Part shown: positions 1 through 7,355 of the stretch, one piece after another
Layout of the letters: the number at the start of each line of letters is the position of its first letter
Numbering within the stretch: position 1 is the first letter of the stretch
Assembly: GCF_022761015.1 (NCBI RefSeq)
Contig: NZ_JAKWJQ010000008.1
Span: forward strand, 62,001-126,000
Length of the DNA stretch: 64,000 nucleotides
DNA from: Humibacter sp. RRB41
Lineage (GTDB): Bacteria; Actinomycetota; Actinomycetes; Actinomycetales; Microbacteriaceae
Direction of reading: 5' to 3'
Notes under the pieces: generated by a model
Told to the model about the DNA's origin: nothing
The model's database searches: none
The model's input: only the letters and a program-made list of their open reading frames with translations
Program-made: the position numbers and the translations under genes

Positions 1-1
1 G

Positions 2-241
2 GCGTTGGATCGGGGGCCGCTTGCCGACCCCATGCACACCGCGCTGCTGCTCGATTCCCTGGCGCGCGCGTTCGTGGCGCTCGAAGCGTCGAGCGCGGCC
101 GATGACGGGCATCCGCCCGACTGGCTCATGGCGGCCGTCGTCGAACGTTTTCCGCGTTTCGCCAGCGAACTCGGGCGCGATTGGTCCGACGTCGAAGCCG
201 AACTCGACCTGGCCGTGCAGACCGTGCTGCGCGCTCAATAG
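2..241 (+). CDS. C-terminal part of an unrecognised protein
   Basis: The reading frame is open to the left window edge and stops at 239-241, so this is probably the end of a longer gene; a TTG at 5 could also serve as a start for 78 residues. The visible part is acidic and probably helical (Asp/Glu/Ala/Leu rich, with WLMAAVVERF and DWSDVEAELD) and has no signal peptide, membrane segment or cysteine. It ends 9 bases before the GTG of the deacetylase gene, so the two may be co-transcribed. I do not recognise the family and give no function. Confidence 0.45.
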   Translation, partial: ALDRGPLADPMHTALLLDSLARAFVALEASSAADDGHPPDWLMAAVVERFPRFASELGRDWSDVEAELDLAVQTVLRAQ

Positions 242-250
242 AGTGGTGCG

Positions 251-1228
251 GTGTTCACCGACCTCCCCGAGCGCGAGTTGCGCGCCTACACCAGCAACCA
301 GAACGAGCCAGACGACTTCGACGCATTCTGGGAGGAGACGCTGAGCGACGCTCGAGCGTTCCCCCTCGATGTGGTCGTCACCCCCGTCGACACCGGGCTG
401 ACGACGGTCGACGTCTTCGACGTCACGTTCAACGGATTCCACGGCCAGCCGATCAAGGCATGGCTGCGCCTCCCCGCTGGGGCGTCGAGTCCGCTGCCGG
501 CGATCGTGCAGTACCAGGGCTACGGCGGCGGGCGTGGGCACGCTCTCGAGAACCTGCTGTGGGCATCCGCCGGGTACGCGCACCTCTTCATGGACACTCG
601 TGGGCAAGGCTCGACGTGGGGCCTCGGCGCCACCGCCGACCCAGACGGCAGTGGCCCTGCCCATCCGGGTGTGATGACGCGCGGCATCGACAGCCCCCAC
701 ACCTACTACTACCGGCGCGTGTTCACGGATGCCGTGCGCGCGGTCGAGGCGGCCCGCTCGCTCGACATCGTGGACTCGTCGCGGGTCGCGATCGCCGGCG
801 GCAGCCAGGGCGGCGGCATCACGCTGGCGGTTGCCGGCCTCGTGCCCGACCTGGCCGCTGCATTCCCGCGCGTGCCGTTCCTCTGCGACTTTCCGCGGGC
901 GACGGTCATCACCGACTCGGCGCCATACAAGGAGATCGGCAGCTACCTCGCCGTGCACCGCGACAGCGTCGCTTCTGTGCACTCCGTGCTCAGCTACTTC
1001 GACGGTGTGAACTTCGCCAAACGGGCGACCGCTCCCGCGTGGTTCTCGACGGCGCTGATGGATGCCACCTGCCCGCCATCCACCGTCTTCGGCGCGTTCA
1101 ACGTGTATGCGGGGGCATCGAAGGAGATCGACGTCTGGACCTACAACGGACACGAGGGCGGCGGAGTCGAGGACGAGGCGCGGATGGTCGGGGTGCTGCG
1201 CGACCTGTTCCCTGCGCTGGTCGAGTAG
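251..1228 (+). CDS. Acetyl xylan esterase / cephalosporin-C deacetylase family (AXE1)
   Basis: A 325-residue cytoplasmic alpha/beta hydrolase with no signal peptide. This family removes acetyl groups from short, imported xylo-oligosaccharides and similar acetylated sugars. All signature elements are visible: the oxyanion loop YQGYGGGRG near residues 88-96, the RGQG motif near 117-120, the nucleophile Ser185 in GGSQGG, Asp271 in ALMDATCPPS, and His301 in NGHEGG. The length equals the usual 320-330 residues. The start is GTG at 251. The gene lies far from the rhamnose locus, so a shared role in sugar deacetylation is only a possibility. The nearest alternative is a plain peptidase-like hydrolase, which the AXE1 motifs make unlikely. 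Confidence 0.9.
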   Translation: MFTDLPERELRAYTSNQNEPDDFDAFWEETLSDARAFPLDVVVTPVDTGLTTVDVFDVTFNGFHGQPIKAWLRLPAGASSPLPAIVQYQGYGGGRGHALENLLWASAGYAHLFMDTRGQGSTWGLGATADPDGSGPAHPGVMTRGIDSPHTYYYRRVFTDAVRAVEAARSLDIVDSSRVAIAGGSQGGGITLAVAGLVPDLAAAFPRVPFLCDFPRATVITDSAPYKEIGSYLAVHRDSVASVHSVLSYFDGVNFAKRATAPAWFSTALMDATCPPSTVFGAFNVYAGASKEIDVWTYNGHEGGGVEDEARMVGVLRDLFPALVE

Positions 1229-1405
1229 CGACAGCAACGCCGGTGTAGGTCCCGTGGGAATAGCCAACTGGCACGTCTCGGGGAACGTGTCCACGTGACG
1301 TCGAGGCTGCTCTCCACTGGTTCCCAGATCGGTGTCCCGTTTGGCGGCCCCTGCAGTGAGATGCTTTGCGGGCGGGTCTTACGGGAATTAGGTCATCAGG
1401 CTTAT

Positions 1406-1422
1406 CGCGGGTCCGGCCCGCG
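1406..1422. terminator. Possible hairpin between convergent genes
   Basis: CGCGGG-TCCGG-CCCGCG forms a six-pair stem between the deacetylase (+) and the P-loop gene (-). There is no T tract. It is a plausible but weak bidirectional terminator. The rest of 1229-1405 shows nothing I can name. Confidence 0.3.
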
Positions 1423-1432
1423 GACGACGCCG

Positions 1433-2596
1433 TCAGCCGGGCCTCGCGTGGCGGACCGCTAAGGGACTGTGCTGTTGGATGGCGCCTTGCGTGGCGATGG
1501 TGGCGGCGACTTGCGATGCTGACATCCGGGTTGTGTCGATCGTCACGGTCCCGTCGGGCATTTCTTTGCGTCTGATGTTCTCGGTGATCGCCTGGTTGAT
1601 GGAGCTCTTCAGCGACGCGCCGGTGAGGCCGGCACGATGGTCTCCGGGGATACCCGGACCGTTGCCTCGTGCTCTTTCGGTGATGCGTTCTGCCAACGCT
1701 TCCGGCGAGGCGTCGAGCCATGCCACTGTCCGGGTTACGTCGTTCCAAGCCTTGTCCAGGAGACGGATTGTGATGGGGTCTCCCGTGATGATGACCGTCC
1801 GGGCTCCGGAACGCGTGAGTATTGCGGCAACCGCGCGAACGTTGGCGACCCGCAGAGGGACGAGCTCGTCCGATCGGGGATCTCGTCCGAGGAATCCGAG
1901 CTGGTGGGCGTCGAGGTATGCGGCCGGCCTACCAGTTGCAGCGATTTGCGCGTACGCCGAATAGCCGACCGTGGACACGCCGACCCCGCCTGGTCCGGAG
2001 ATCAGAATCACCTTTTCCGGTGGTGTCACGACGTGCGCCGCCGACGGGGCGTCGATCGACTCGACGCTCGATCCCAGGACGTCGAGCACTTTCGCCGTGA
2101 TCACGGCTGCTATCTGCTCGGGCGATCGACCGGTCGTGTCGATGCGCAGATCCGCCCACTGACGGTCGAGTCTGGCGGCGGCCTCCACGTTCTCTTCCGT
2201 TTCCCCCAACAGGGACCCTCGCCGAAGGATCCGCTCGCGCAGCGTGCCAGCCTCGACATCCAGATGAACCGTTAGAACGCGGGAATCGGGCAGGCCGGCC
2301 AGCAACGCCGAAAGATGGGTTGCGTCGTCAGCGATACCGCTGACGATCAATATCTGCGCGCCGGTCGCCCGAAATTCTCGCTCGAGTGATGCAAGGCCGC
2401 TGGAGATGAGCTCTGTCTCCGAGACAGCAAGGTTGCGCGCCAGGCGGAGTTGATCAGCATCGACGAGTGCCGCCTCGACGCCGGCATCACCGAGATCCAG
2501 GAGAACTCGATACCCAGCCGTCGACTTGCCGACGCCGGACGCTCCGAAGATCCACACCACTGGCAACACAGGCACACGATACCTGCCACCTTTCAT
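1433..2596 (-). CDS. Tandem P-loop NTPase/kinase-like protein with a degenerate second half
   Basis: A 387-residue protein made of two similar P-loop halves. Half one has an intact Walker A (GASGVGKST, 18-26), a DADQL motif (46-50), a hydrophobic strand ending SGIAD, and IDTTG near 152. Half two, after a linker around 175-192, repeats the pattern (GPGGVGVST 201-209, DAHQL 229-233, WLDASPEALAERI, IDTT near 353), but the Walker lysine is Val207. Half one resembles small nucleotide/nucleoside kinases in layout; half two probably no longer hydrolyses ATP and may be regulatory. The start ATG (2594-2596) was chosen because Walker A should lie near the N-terminus. The gene stands alone, divergent from the VOC/HxlR pair. 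The substrate is unknown. Confidence 0.7.
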   Translation of the reverse strand: MKGGRYRVPVLPVVWIFGASGVGKSTAGYRVLLDLGDAGVEAALVDADQLRLARNLAVSETELISSGLASLEREFRATGAQILIVSGIADDATHLSALLAGLPDSRVLTVHLDVEAGTLRERILRRGSLLGETEENVEAAARLDRQWADLRIDTTGRSPEQIAAVITAKVLDVLGSSVESIDAPSAAHVVTPPEKVILISGPGGVGVSTVGYSAYAQIAATGRPAAYLDAHQLGFLGRDPRSDELVPLRVANVRAVAAILTRSGARTVIITGDPITIRLLDKAWNDVTRTVAWLDASPEALAERITERARGNGPGIPGDHRAGLTGASLKSSINQAITENIRRKEMPDGTVTIDTTRMSASQVAATIATQGAIQQHSPLAVRHARPG

Positions 2597-2710
2597 GCGC
2601 TGATCGGCAACTGACGCAACGCCGAGCCCCGAGGAACGATCGGCTTGCGGGCTGGCTTACCGCATCGGGAACGATGTTTCGGATGAATACGTCGTGGGTG
2701 GAGTGTGCAC

Positions 2711-2742
2711 GGTACTTGACGCCGTACTTTGATTTTGAAAGT
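2711..2742 (+). promoter_or_regulatory. Candidate operator of the VOC-HxlR operon
   Basis: The word GTACTT occurs twice 14 bases apart (GGTACTT at 2711, CGTACTT at 2724). The second copy continues as ACTTT-GATTTTG-AAAGT, an inverted repeat 8 bases before the ATG at 2751. HxlR proteins bind such repeats and often control themselves. This is inference from position and symmetry only. Confidence 0.3.
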
Positions 2743-2750
2743 GTTGGGGT

Positions 2751-3155
2751 ATGAGTCTTTTCATCACTTGCCCGGTCGAGAGCGTAGAACGCGCGACCGC
2801 CTTCTACACGGCGCTCGGCTGGACCTTCAACGCCGAGATGTCCGATCACAACGTGTCGTGCTTCGCGATCACGCCCGATCAGTACGTCATGCTCGGCAGT
2901 CGCGAAATGTATGCAAGCGTCGGTGGTGTCCAGGAGCTGATCGGGGGACCCGACACACCCTCGAAGGTCACGGTCTCGTTCGACCTCGACAGCCGCGAGG
3001 CGGTCGATGACCTCATCGAGCGCGCCGGCGTCGCCGGCGGGCGGATCGGTGATATCGACGACTACCCCTTCATGTACCAGCGCCAGTTCGACGACCCCGA
3101 CGGCTACCACTATTCGCCGTTCTGGATGAAGCCAGACACCACCCCAACCACGTGA
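2751..3155 (+). CDS. VOC/glyoxalase-superfamily protein
   Basis: A 134-residue single-unit vicinal-oxygen-chelate protein of the small lactoylglutathione-lyase-like type. The pattern is typical: MSLFITCPVESVERATAFYTALGW at the start (beta strand, helix, FYTALGW), then SFDLDSREAVDDLIERA in the middle, and DPDGYHYSPFWM at the end. The final DPDG with nearby acidic residues is the usual metal-side strand. The stop overlaps the GTG of the HxlR regulator by four bases, so the two are translationally coupled, which suggests that HxlR controls it. Proteins of this subgroup often detoxify electrophiles or bind small molecules. The substrate cannot be told. Confidence 0.85.
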   Translation: MSLFITCPVESVERATAFYTALGWTFNAEMSDHNVSCFAITPDQYVMLGSREMYASVGGVQELIGGPDTPSKVTVSFDLDSREAVDDLIERAGVAGGRIGDIDDYPFMYQRQFDDPDGYHYSPFWMKPDTTPTT

Positions 3156-3433
3156 GCGACCTCGCCGCGGCCCTCGAGATCGTCGGAGCACGGTGGGCCC
3201 TGCTCGTCGTAGAGCAGTTGCTGGACGGCCCGCAACGATACGGCGATCTGCAACGCGACCTCGGCATACCGATGAGCGTGCTCGCCACCCGCCTGCGCGA
3301 ACTCGAAGAAGCAGGCGTGCTCCACCGCCTACCCCTGCGGCACAACACCCGAGCCTACGCATTGACCGATCGCGGACTTGCCTTACGTGAAGCGATCATC
3401 GCGCTCGCACACTGGGCCACCGAGGACGCCTAA
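3152..3433 (+). CDS. HxlR-family winged-helix regulator
   Basis: A 93-residue regulator whose whole length is the HxlR winged helix: ALEIVGARWALLVVEQLLDGPQRY (helices 1-2), DLQRDLGIPMSVLATRLRELEEAG (recognition helix) and YALTDRGLAL (wing and after). Start GTG 3152 overlaps the VOC stop (GTGA). It lacks the N-terminal cysteine of redox-sensing members such as YodB, so a thiol switch is unlikely. It most likely represses or activates its own operon through the repeats at 2711-2742. It is slightly shorter than the usual 100-120 residues. Confidence 0.85.
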   Translation: MSDLAAALEIVGARWALLVVEQLLDGPQRYGDLQRDLGIPMSVLATRLRELEEAGVLHRLPLRHNTRAYALTDRGLALREAIIALAHWATEDA

Positions 3434-3539
3434 ACCGTGCTGCAAAGGCCGCGGGCTGACCCGTTGCGGTTGACTCACGCACGCCTCGGCCCCACGCAAA
3501 GCCGCACGCTCGGAGATTGGCTTTCGGGCACCCCCTATC

Positions 3540-3558
3540 CGGCAATCTGCCGTACACT
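3540..3558 (+). promoter_or_regulatory. Leaderless promoter and small operator of the toxin-antitoxin operon
   Basis: A -10 box TACACT (3553-3558) lies seven bases before the antitoxin ATG at 3566, so transcription should start at or next to the A of ATG, giving a leaderless mRNA. Just upstream is the palindrome CGGCA-ATC-TGCCG (3540-3552), a possible site for ribbon-helix-helix autorepression. No good -35 box is visible. Confidence 0.4.
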
Positions 3559-3565
3559 GGATGGC

Positions 3566-3889
3566 ATGTCAGCAACACCGCTCAAGAGCGCCCGCATCGA
3601 GGTTCGCGTGACCAGCGACCAGAAGCAGGTCATCGAGCGCGCCGCCGCGCTCCAAGGACGCAGCGTCACTGACTTCATCTCCGCCCTCGTCACCGAGGAG
3701 GCGGAGGAGGTCGTGCAGTCCACGCGCGTCAAGACCCTCTCCGCCGAAGCCTTCGACGACTTCCTTCGCGCCTTGGATGAGCCGCCTCGCGTCATCCCTG
3801 AACTCAAGCGTCTATTCCAGAAGCATCCGATCTGGGCTGACCCCGAGCGCATGGCCGAGATCGAATTCATCTCCGCCCGCGTCCGGTGA
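3566..3889 (+). CDS. DUF1778 (TacA-like) antitoxin
   Basis: A 107-residue antitoxin. Residues about 9-50 form a ribbon-helix-helix DNA-binding domain (ARIEVRVTSDQKQVIERAA, then SVTDFISALVTEEAEE). The C-terminal part (LSAEAFDDFLRALDEPP) matches the segment that wraps the toxin and blocks its acetyl-CoA site in this family. A longer frame reaches back to 3437, but the ATG at 3566 fits family length and the promoter. The stop overlaps the toxin start by four bases. It should neutralise the GNAT toxin and repress the operon. Confidence 0.9.
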   Translation: MSATPLKSARIEVRVTSDQKQVIERAAALQGRSVTDFISALVTEEAEEVVQSTRVKTLSAEAFDDFLRALDEPPRVIPELKRLFQKHPIWADPERMAEIEFISARVR

Positions 3890-4386
3890 ACGGCATCCCG
3901 GAACCCCTCAACGAGGACCATCACCTCGACCCGTTCTTCTGCCAAGAGGCGTCCCTCGACGACTGGCTGCACAACCGCGCCCGCAGCAGCCAGGCCGCCG
4001 ACTCCGCTCGCACCTACGTGATGGCCCTCGCCACCAACATCGTGATCGGCTACTACACGCTCTCCTCGTTCAGCATCGCCCGCGGTCGCACCACCAACCG
4101 GCTCGGCAACGGTCAGCCCAACCCGGTGCCCGGCATCCTAATCGGCCGCCTCGCCGTCGACTCGAGGTTCGCGGGCCGAGGCATCGGAACCGCCCTGCTC
4201 CTGGACGCGCTGCACCGAATCGCGTCCATCGCGGACAAGGCCGGGACGCGCGCCGTGTTCGTAGACGCCCTCCACGAGCAGGCCGCCCGCTTCTGGGAGA
4301 GCAACGGCTTCATCGCGCTGCGCGACGATCCGCTGACCCTCTACATGCGCATGGATGACGTGCGCGCCACTATCGCGAGCCTCTGA
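3886..4386 (+). CDS. GNAT-family toxin of a TacAT/AtaRT-type module
   Basis: A 166-residue GNAT acetyltransferase. Toxins of this type acetylate the amino group of charged tRNAs and stop translation. The acetyl-CoA loop RFAGRGIGTAL (94-104) is intact, preceded by the strand GILIGRLAVD. The C-terminal motif reads ARFWESNGF, with Trp137 where many of these toxins carry the Tyr that acts as general acid. Start GTG 3886 overlaps the antitoxin stop. The Trp could mean altered chemistry or reduced toxicity, or the family may tolerate it. Pairing with a DUF1778 protein makes the toxin role secure as a class. Confidence 0.88.
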   Translation: MNGIPEPLNEDHHLDPFFCQEASLDDWLHNRARSSQAADSARTYVMALATNIVIGYYTLSSFSIARGRTTNRLGNGQPNPVPGILIGRLAVDSRFAGRGIGTALLLDALHRIASIADKAGTRAVFVDALHEQAARFWESNGFIALRDDPLTLYMRMDDVRATIASL

Positions 4387-4696
4387 CTGTGAACTGCAGC
4401 GGTAGATGGCGGTGTTTTTGCAACGCTAAATGTCGTGACCACCGCGCGCAGTGGATGCGTCTGCGGGCCGGCGATCACGCATCGTGCCACCCAGGATCCT
4501 GCGGCGCCACACGCCAATAGAGGTCACTGAGCTCGAGGTGGACCTGTCTGCTTTGGATATACGGCCCGAACCGGTGGCTGCCCGAAGCGGCGGCATTCGC
4601 TGTCGGACACGGCGCGCTGGTCCTCCGCTCCACGAGCGCAGGCCCCCGTCAGTTCGACGAGCTGCGGACCGACGGCCCCTTAAAGGATCGACTATC
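4387..4696. other. Gene-free stretch, possibly decayed sequence
   Basis: These 310 bases hold no convincing gene. One plus frame is open from 4451 into the Nudix gene but lacks a ribosome site and recognisable domains. A second frame between about 4549 and 4680 encodes a protein-like run (WLPEAAAFAVGHGALVL) without start or stop. It may be the remnant of a disrupted gene. No inverted repeats or transposase motifs were seen. Confidence 0.4.
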
Positions 4697-5251
4697 GTGC
4701 AGACTGGGCTGGTGCTTCACGACGACGTGCTCGACCGATTGACGGCGCTGCCGCCTTCAGCCGAACGTGACGAATTTATCGGCTTCGTCGAGGAAGCCGG
4801 CGACGCATCGGTGCGCCGCGACGGCGGGGCTGAGCACGTCACAGCCTCGTGCTTCGTCTTTTCCCCGGACCTGAAGCGCACCCTGTTGTGCTTCCACTGC
4901 AAAGGACGCTTCTGGGTCCAACTCGGCGGCCACCTTGAGTCCGAGGATACGACCGCAGCCGACGGCGCTTTGCGCGAGGCCCACGAGGAATCCGGGATCG
5001 ACCGGCTCCGTCTCCTCGCCGGGTCGATCGTCGATCTGGAGCGGCACGAACTGCACGGAGGCTTCTCTTGCAGAGCTCACTGGGATCTCGGCTTCGTCGC
5101 TCTCATTGCCGATGACGCGGACCTTACGGTCAGCGAAGAGAGTGAAGACGTGCGATGGTTCGCCGTCGACACGCTGCCCGAGAGCATCGCCGAAGGGCTT
5201 GAAAGACGCCTCAACAACGCGCGCCGAGCGGCCTCATCTCTGATCGTCTGA
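4697..5251 (+). CDS. Nudix hydrolase
   Basis: A 184-residue Nudix protein that should cleave a nucleoside diphosphate linked to some other group. The Nudix box lies at about 77-101: GGHLESED followed after seven residues by ALREAHEESG, with the metal-binding REAHEE core intact. The spacing before the core is longer than in the textbook pattern, as in the GGHxE subgroup of small Nudix proteins. The frame extends upstream to 4451, but GTG 4697 has a good ribosome site (AAGGA, 9 bases away) and gives a normal length. There is no operon partner, and the substrate is unknown. Confidence 0.85.
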   Translation: MQTGLVLHDDVLDRLTALPPSAERDEFIGFVEEAGDASVRRDGGAEHVTASCFVFSPDLKRTLLCFHCKGRFWVQLGGHLESEDTTAADGALREAHEESGIDRLRLLAGSIVDLERHELHGGFSCRAHWDLGFVALIADDADLTVSEESEDVRWFAVDTLPESIAEGLERRLNNARRAASSLIV

Positions 5252-5430
5252 ATACGGCCAGCGGCGCCCGCAGACGGATCCGCTTGCGTCGGGACCCCGG
5301 TGGCGTTCGGCGAGGCTGTCGCGACTATCGAGAATCAGCGGAATGGCGTCGTATGCCGCTGGCGAGATTGGGTAGCCGTCGAGGGACGGTTCTTTCCGCG
5401 GTACGCGCGAGGCGGACTGCGCACACTGGT

Positions 5431-5988
5431 TCAGGCAGCGTTGGACAGCCGTGTGAGCACCGCTGCGGAGACGGTCGCGACCGACGCTCCTGCCTCCTCG
5501 AGTGTGGTGACCACGCCTTCGTTGTCGAGGCGAAGGAGCCCCAGCAACAGGTGCCCCGGCAGCATTCGTTGGGCGTGCAGCTCTATCGCGACCCGGAGCG
5601 CGAGTTCCAGCGATCGCTTTGCTTCCGGCGTGAACGGAGGCCGACGGAGGCCGACGGCCGCCCGCCGATCTTGAGCGGCTTCGAGGGCGCCGGCACCGAA
5701 GTTCGCTTCTACCGCGGTACGCACAGCGTCGTAGTCGACGCCGATCGCGCGCAGCGCGCCCGGGTCGACAACGTCGGCGGCGCGCTCGTCCTCACGCGGG
5801 AGCGACCTTCGAATCGAAGCCCCCGTGATACCGAGTTCGCGCAGTACGTGTCCGGCGGACTCATCACGGACTTCGGCGCACCCGTAAAGCAGGTGGCCAG
5901 CGTCGATGTAATGAGACCCCAACTCCATCGCCACGTCTTGCGCCTCGACCAACACCGACTTCGCACTCTCCGTAAACCGCTCGAACAT
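5431..5988 (-). CDS. Stand-alone Clp N-terminal (Clp-R) domain protein
   Basis: A 185-residue protein consisting of a double Clp-N repeat and nothing else; there is no AAA+ ATPase domain. Repeat one starts MFERFTESAKSVLVEAQDVA and contains HYIDAGHLLYG; repeat two has FTPEAKRSLELALRVAIELH and PGHLLLGLLRLD. In ClpC these repeats bind adaptors and substrates. The gene starts one base after the stop of the small HTH gene and so forms a two-gene unit with it. A fused equivalent of the pair lies at 18058-18813, which indicates that the two products work as one complex. A sensor role for the Clp-N part is inference. Confidence 0.85.
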   Translation of the reverse strand: MFERFTESAKSVLVEAQDVAMELGSHYIDAGHLLYGCAEVRDESAGHVLRELGITGASIRRSLPREDERAADVVDPGALRAIGVDYDAVRTAVEANFGAGALEAAQDRRAAVGLRRPPFTPEAKRSLELALRVAIELHAQRMLPGHLLLGLLRLDNEGVVTTLEEAGASVATVSAAVLTRLSNAA

Positions 5989-5989
5989 C

Positions 5990-6220
5990 TCAGTTGCCTC
6001 TCGTCTTCTCTATCCTGCGTGTGCCGTGCTTCTGATGAACCGCCTGCTTGGACACGCCGAGCTCCGTCGCGATCTGCGTCCACGACCAACCGAGGTCGCG
6101 GGCGCGGTCCACCTGCAACGACTCCAATTGCTCGGCCAGACGACGCAGAGACGCTACAGCTCGAAGTCCGACCGCAGGGTCAGCGCTTCCAACGCTGGCT
6201 GCAAGGTCCAAAGAATCCAT
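5990..6220 (-). CDS. Small HTH DNA-binding protein paired with Clp-N
   Basis: A 76-residue protein with one helix-turn-helix at about 44-65 (GWSWTQIATELGVSKQAVHQ), closely similar to residues 58-76 of the fused protein at 18058-18813, where the recognition segment VSKQAV is identical. The ATG is preceded by no ribosome site; the promoter at 6227-6255 predicts that the mRNA begins at the ATG. It is followed after one base by the Clp-N gene. It most likely binds GTTGACG-type sites in its own promoter. Confidence 0.85.
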   Translation of the reverse strand: MDSLDLAASVGSADPAVGLRAVASLRRLAEQLESLQVDRARDLGWSWTQIATELGVSKQAVHQKHGTRRIEKTRGN

Positions 6221-6222
6221 GC

Positions 6223-6267
6223 CGTCAACGTATCTTGTCGAACACTATGCGTCAAGTTACGTTGACG
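6223..6267 (-). promoter_or_regulatory. Leaderless promoter with GTTGACG operator sites
   Basis: On the minus strand: -35 TTGACG (6250-6255), 17-base spacer, -10 TACGTT (6227-6232), six bases, then ATG. A perfect 10-base inverted repeat, CGTCAACGTA (6223-6232) and TACGTTGACG (6258-6267), brackets the promoter; one arm covers the -10 and the start. The same layout occurs at 18815-18861. Confidence 0.65.
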
Positions 6268-6376
6268 ATCGGATGCCTTCGCCACCAAGACCGCTAAGAC
6301 CGACGGCCGCACGTAAGCCGATCCGCAATCCGAGGCGGTTCTCACATCGATCCGTACCCATCGCGCGTGGGTCGCG

Positions 6377-6649
6377 GTGCCGGGAGGCGAGCCGGCGGGA
6401 TTCGTCACCGTGGTTTTGCGTTCAAGTGAAGTTGGCGAGATCGACATGCTCGCTGTCGCTCCGGAGGCGCAGCGGCAAGGCATCGGGCAGAGGCTTATCG
6501 ACACGGCTCTGGACTACATGCGGTCAGAAGGGGTGAAGCGTGCGGAGCTGGGAACCGGCGGCGACCCCGGCCACGCGGCCGCCAGGCACACATACGAACG
6601 AGCCGGGTTCGTTGGGTTGCCGCTCGTCCACTACTACAAGGAACTCTGA
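6377..6649 (+). CDS. GNAT acetyltransferase, N-terminally short and possibly a remnant
   Basis: The 90 residues from GTG 6377 carry the core of a GNAT fold: VTVVLRSSEVGEIDMLAVAP (strand 4), the acetyl-CoA loop QRQGIGQRL, and the last helix/strand AARHTYERAGFVGL. The family is usually about 140-170 residues. Homologous-looking sequence continues upstream in frame (THRAWVAV before the GTG) until a TAA at 6314-6316, so the natural N-terminus seems lost. No ribosome site is evident. It is either a truncated, non-functional gene or a very short enzyme. Confidence 0.5.
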   Translation: MPGGEPAGFVTVVLRSSEVGEIDMLAVAPEAQRQGIGQRLIDTALDYMRSEGVKRAELGTGGDPGHAAARHTYERAGFVGLPLVHYYKEL

Positions 6650-6795
6650 CCTTCATCGCCCTGTCGCAAGCGGATCCGCGAACGACACCTCGACGCCGTC
6701 GCGTTGTTGGACCGGTAATCTCAGTCATTCGCGGCCGCGGACGTAGCCTGGTGGCGAGCGTGCTCCTGATCGTTTCAGCGAGAAGGTGATCGTCG

Positions 6796-7320
6796 ATGAG
6801 AGATGCTCGTTCTCCGAATTCGGGGCCTGACCTGCGCGTACGGTCAGCGCTTCGGATGTTCCAGTTGTTCAATCCGCTGGCCCGACGGATGATCCCCGCC
6901 GGGGTTCCAACCGGTGCGCCGAACGTTCTTTTGATCGTTCGGGGTCGACGGTCGGGGATCGAGCGAACGGTTCCCGTCACCTTGCTGGACCTCGATGGAG
7001 TCTGGTACGTCCAGGCCACGTACGGTGCAGAGGGCTGGGCTCGAAACCTTCGAGCAGCCGGCGAGGCGATCGTGATCCAGCCTGGCGGTCGTCGCAGTCC
7101 CGTGCACGCCACCGAAGTGGCGCCGGATGACGGGGCAGCGATTCTTCGTCGCGTGCTCGAGCCGTTCCACTCGCCGCGCCTGCTCCGCAGATTGCTTGGC
7201 CCGAATATGAGGCCACCTGTCGGCCTTCTGCGTCGATACCGAATACGCGTCGACGACACCCCCGAGGATTACCTCGCCGAAGCTGCACGGCATCCGCTCT
7301 TCGAACTCCGACCCGTCTAG
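6796..7320 (+). CDS. DDN-family F420-dependent nitroreductase/quinone reductase
   Basis: A 174-residue protein of the deazaflavin(F420)-dependent nitroreductase family, a split beta-barrel fold. Diagnostic parts are LLIVRGRRSGIERTVPVTLL (strands one and two with the RSG turn), VWYVQATYGAEGWARNLRAAGEA (the GA..WxxNL segment that contacts the cofactor) and HPLFEL near the end. These enzymes reduce quinones or other electrophiles with reduced F420 and protect against oxidative stress; only F420-making bacteria such as many actinobacteria carry them. The ATG at 6796 is preceded by a GAAGG-type site. It is a single gene, convergent with the neighbouring quinone-oxidoreductase gene. Confidence 0.82.
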   Translation: MRDARSPNSGPDLRVRSALRMFQLFNPLARRMIPAGVPTGAPNVLLIVRGRRSGIERTVPVTLLDLDGVWYVQATYGAEGWARNLRAAGEAIVIQPGGRRSPVHATEVAPDDGAAILRRVLEPFHSPRLLRRLLGPNMRPPVGLLRRYRIRVDDTPEDYLAEAARHPLFELRPV

Positions 7321-7355
7321 AGCAACAGGCGTTGTGGGCATCGGCGCGGGTCGGT

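Noticed and set aside
2487-3362. 291-residue minus-strand open frame
   Set aside because: Antisense to the VOC/HxlR pair and overlapping the P-loop gene; no domain.
5284-6297. 337-residue plus-strand open frame
   Set aside because: Antisense to the Clp-N and HTH genes, whose match to the fused protein at 18058 proves the minus strand is coding.
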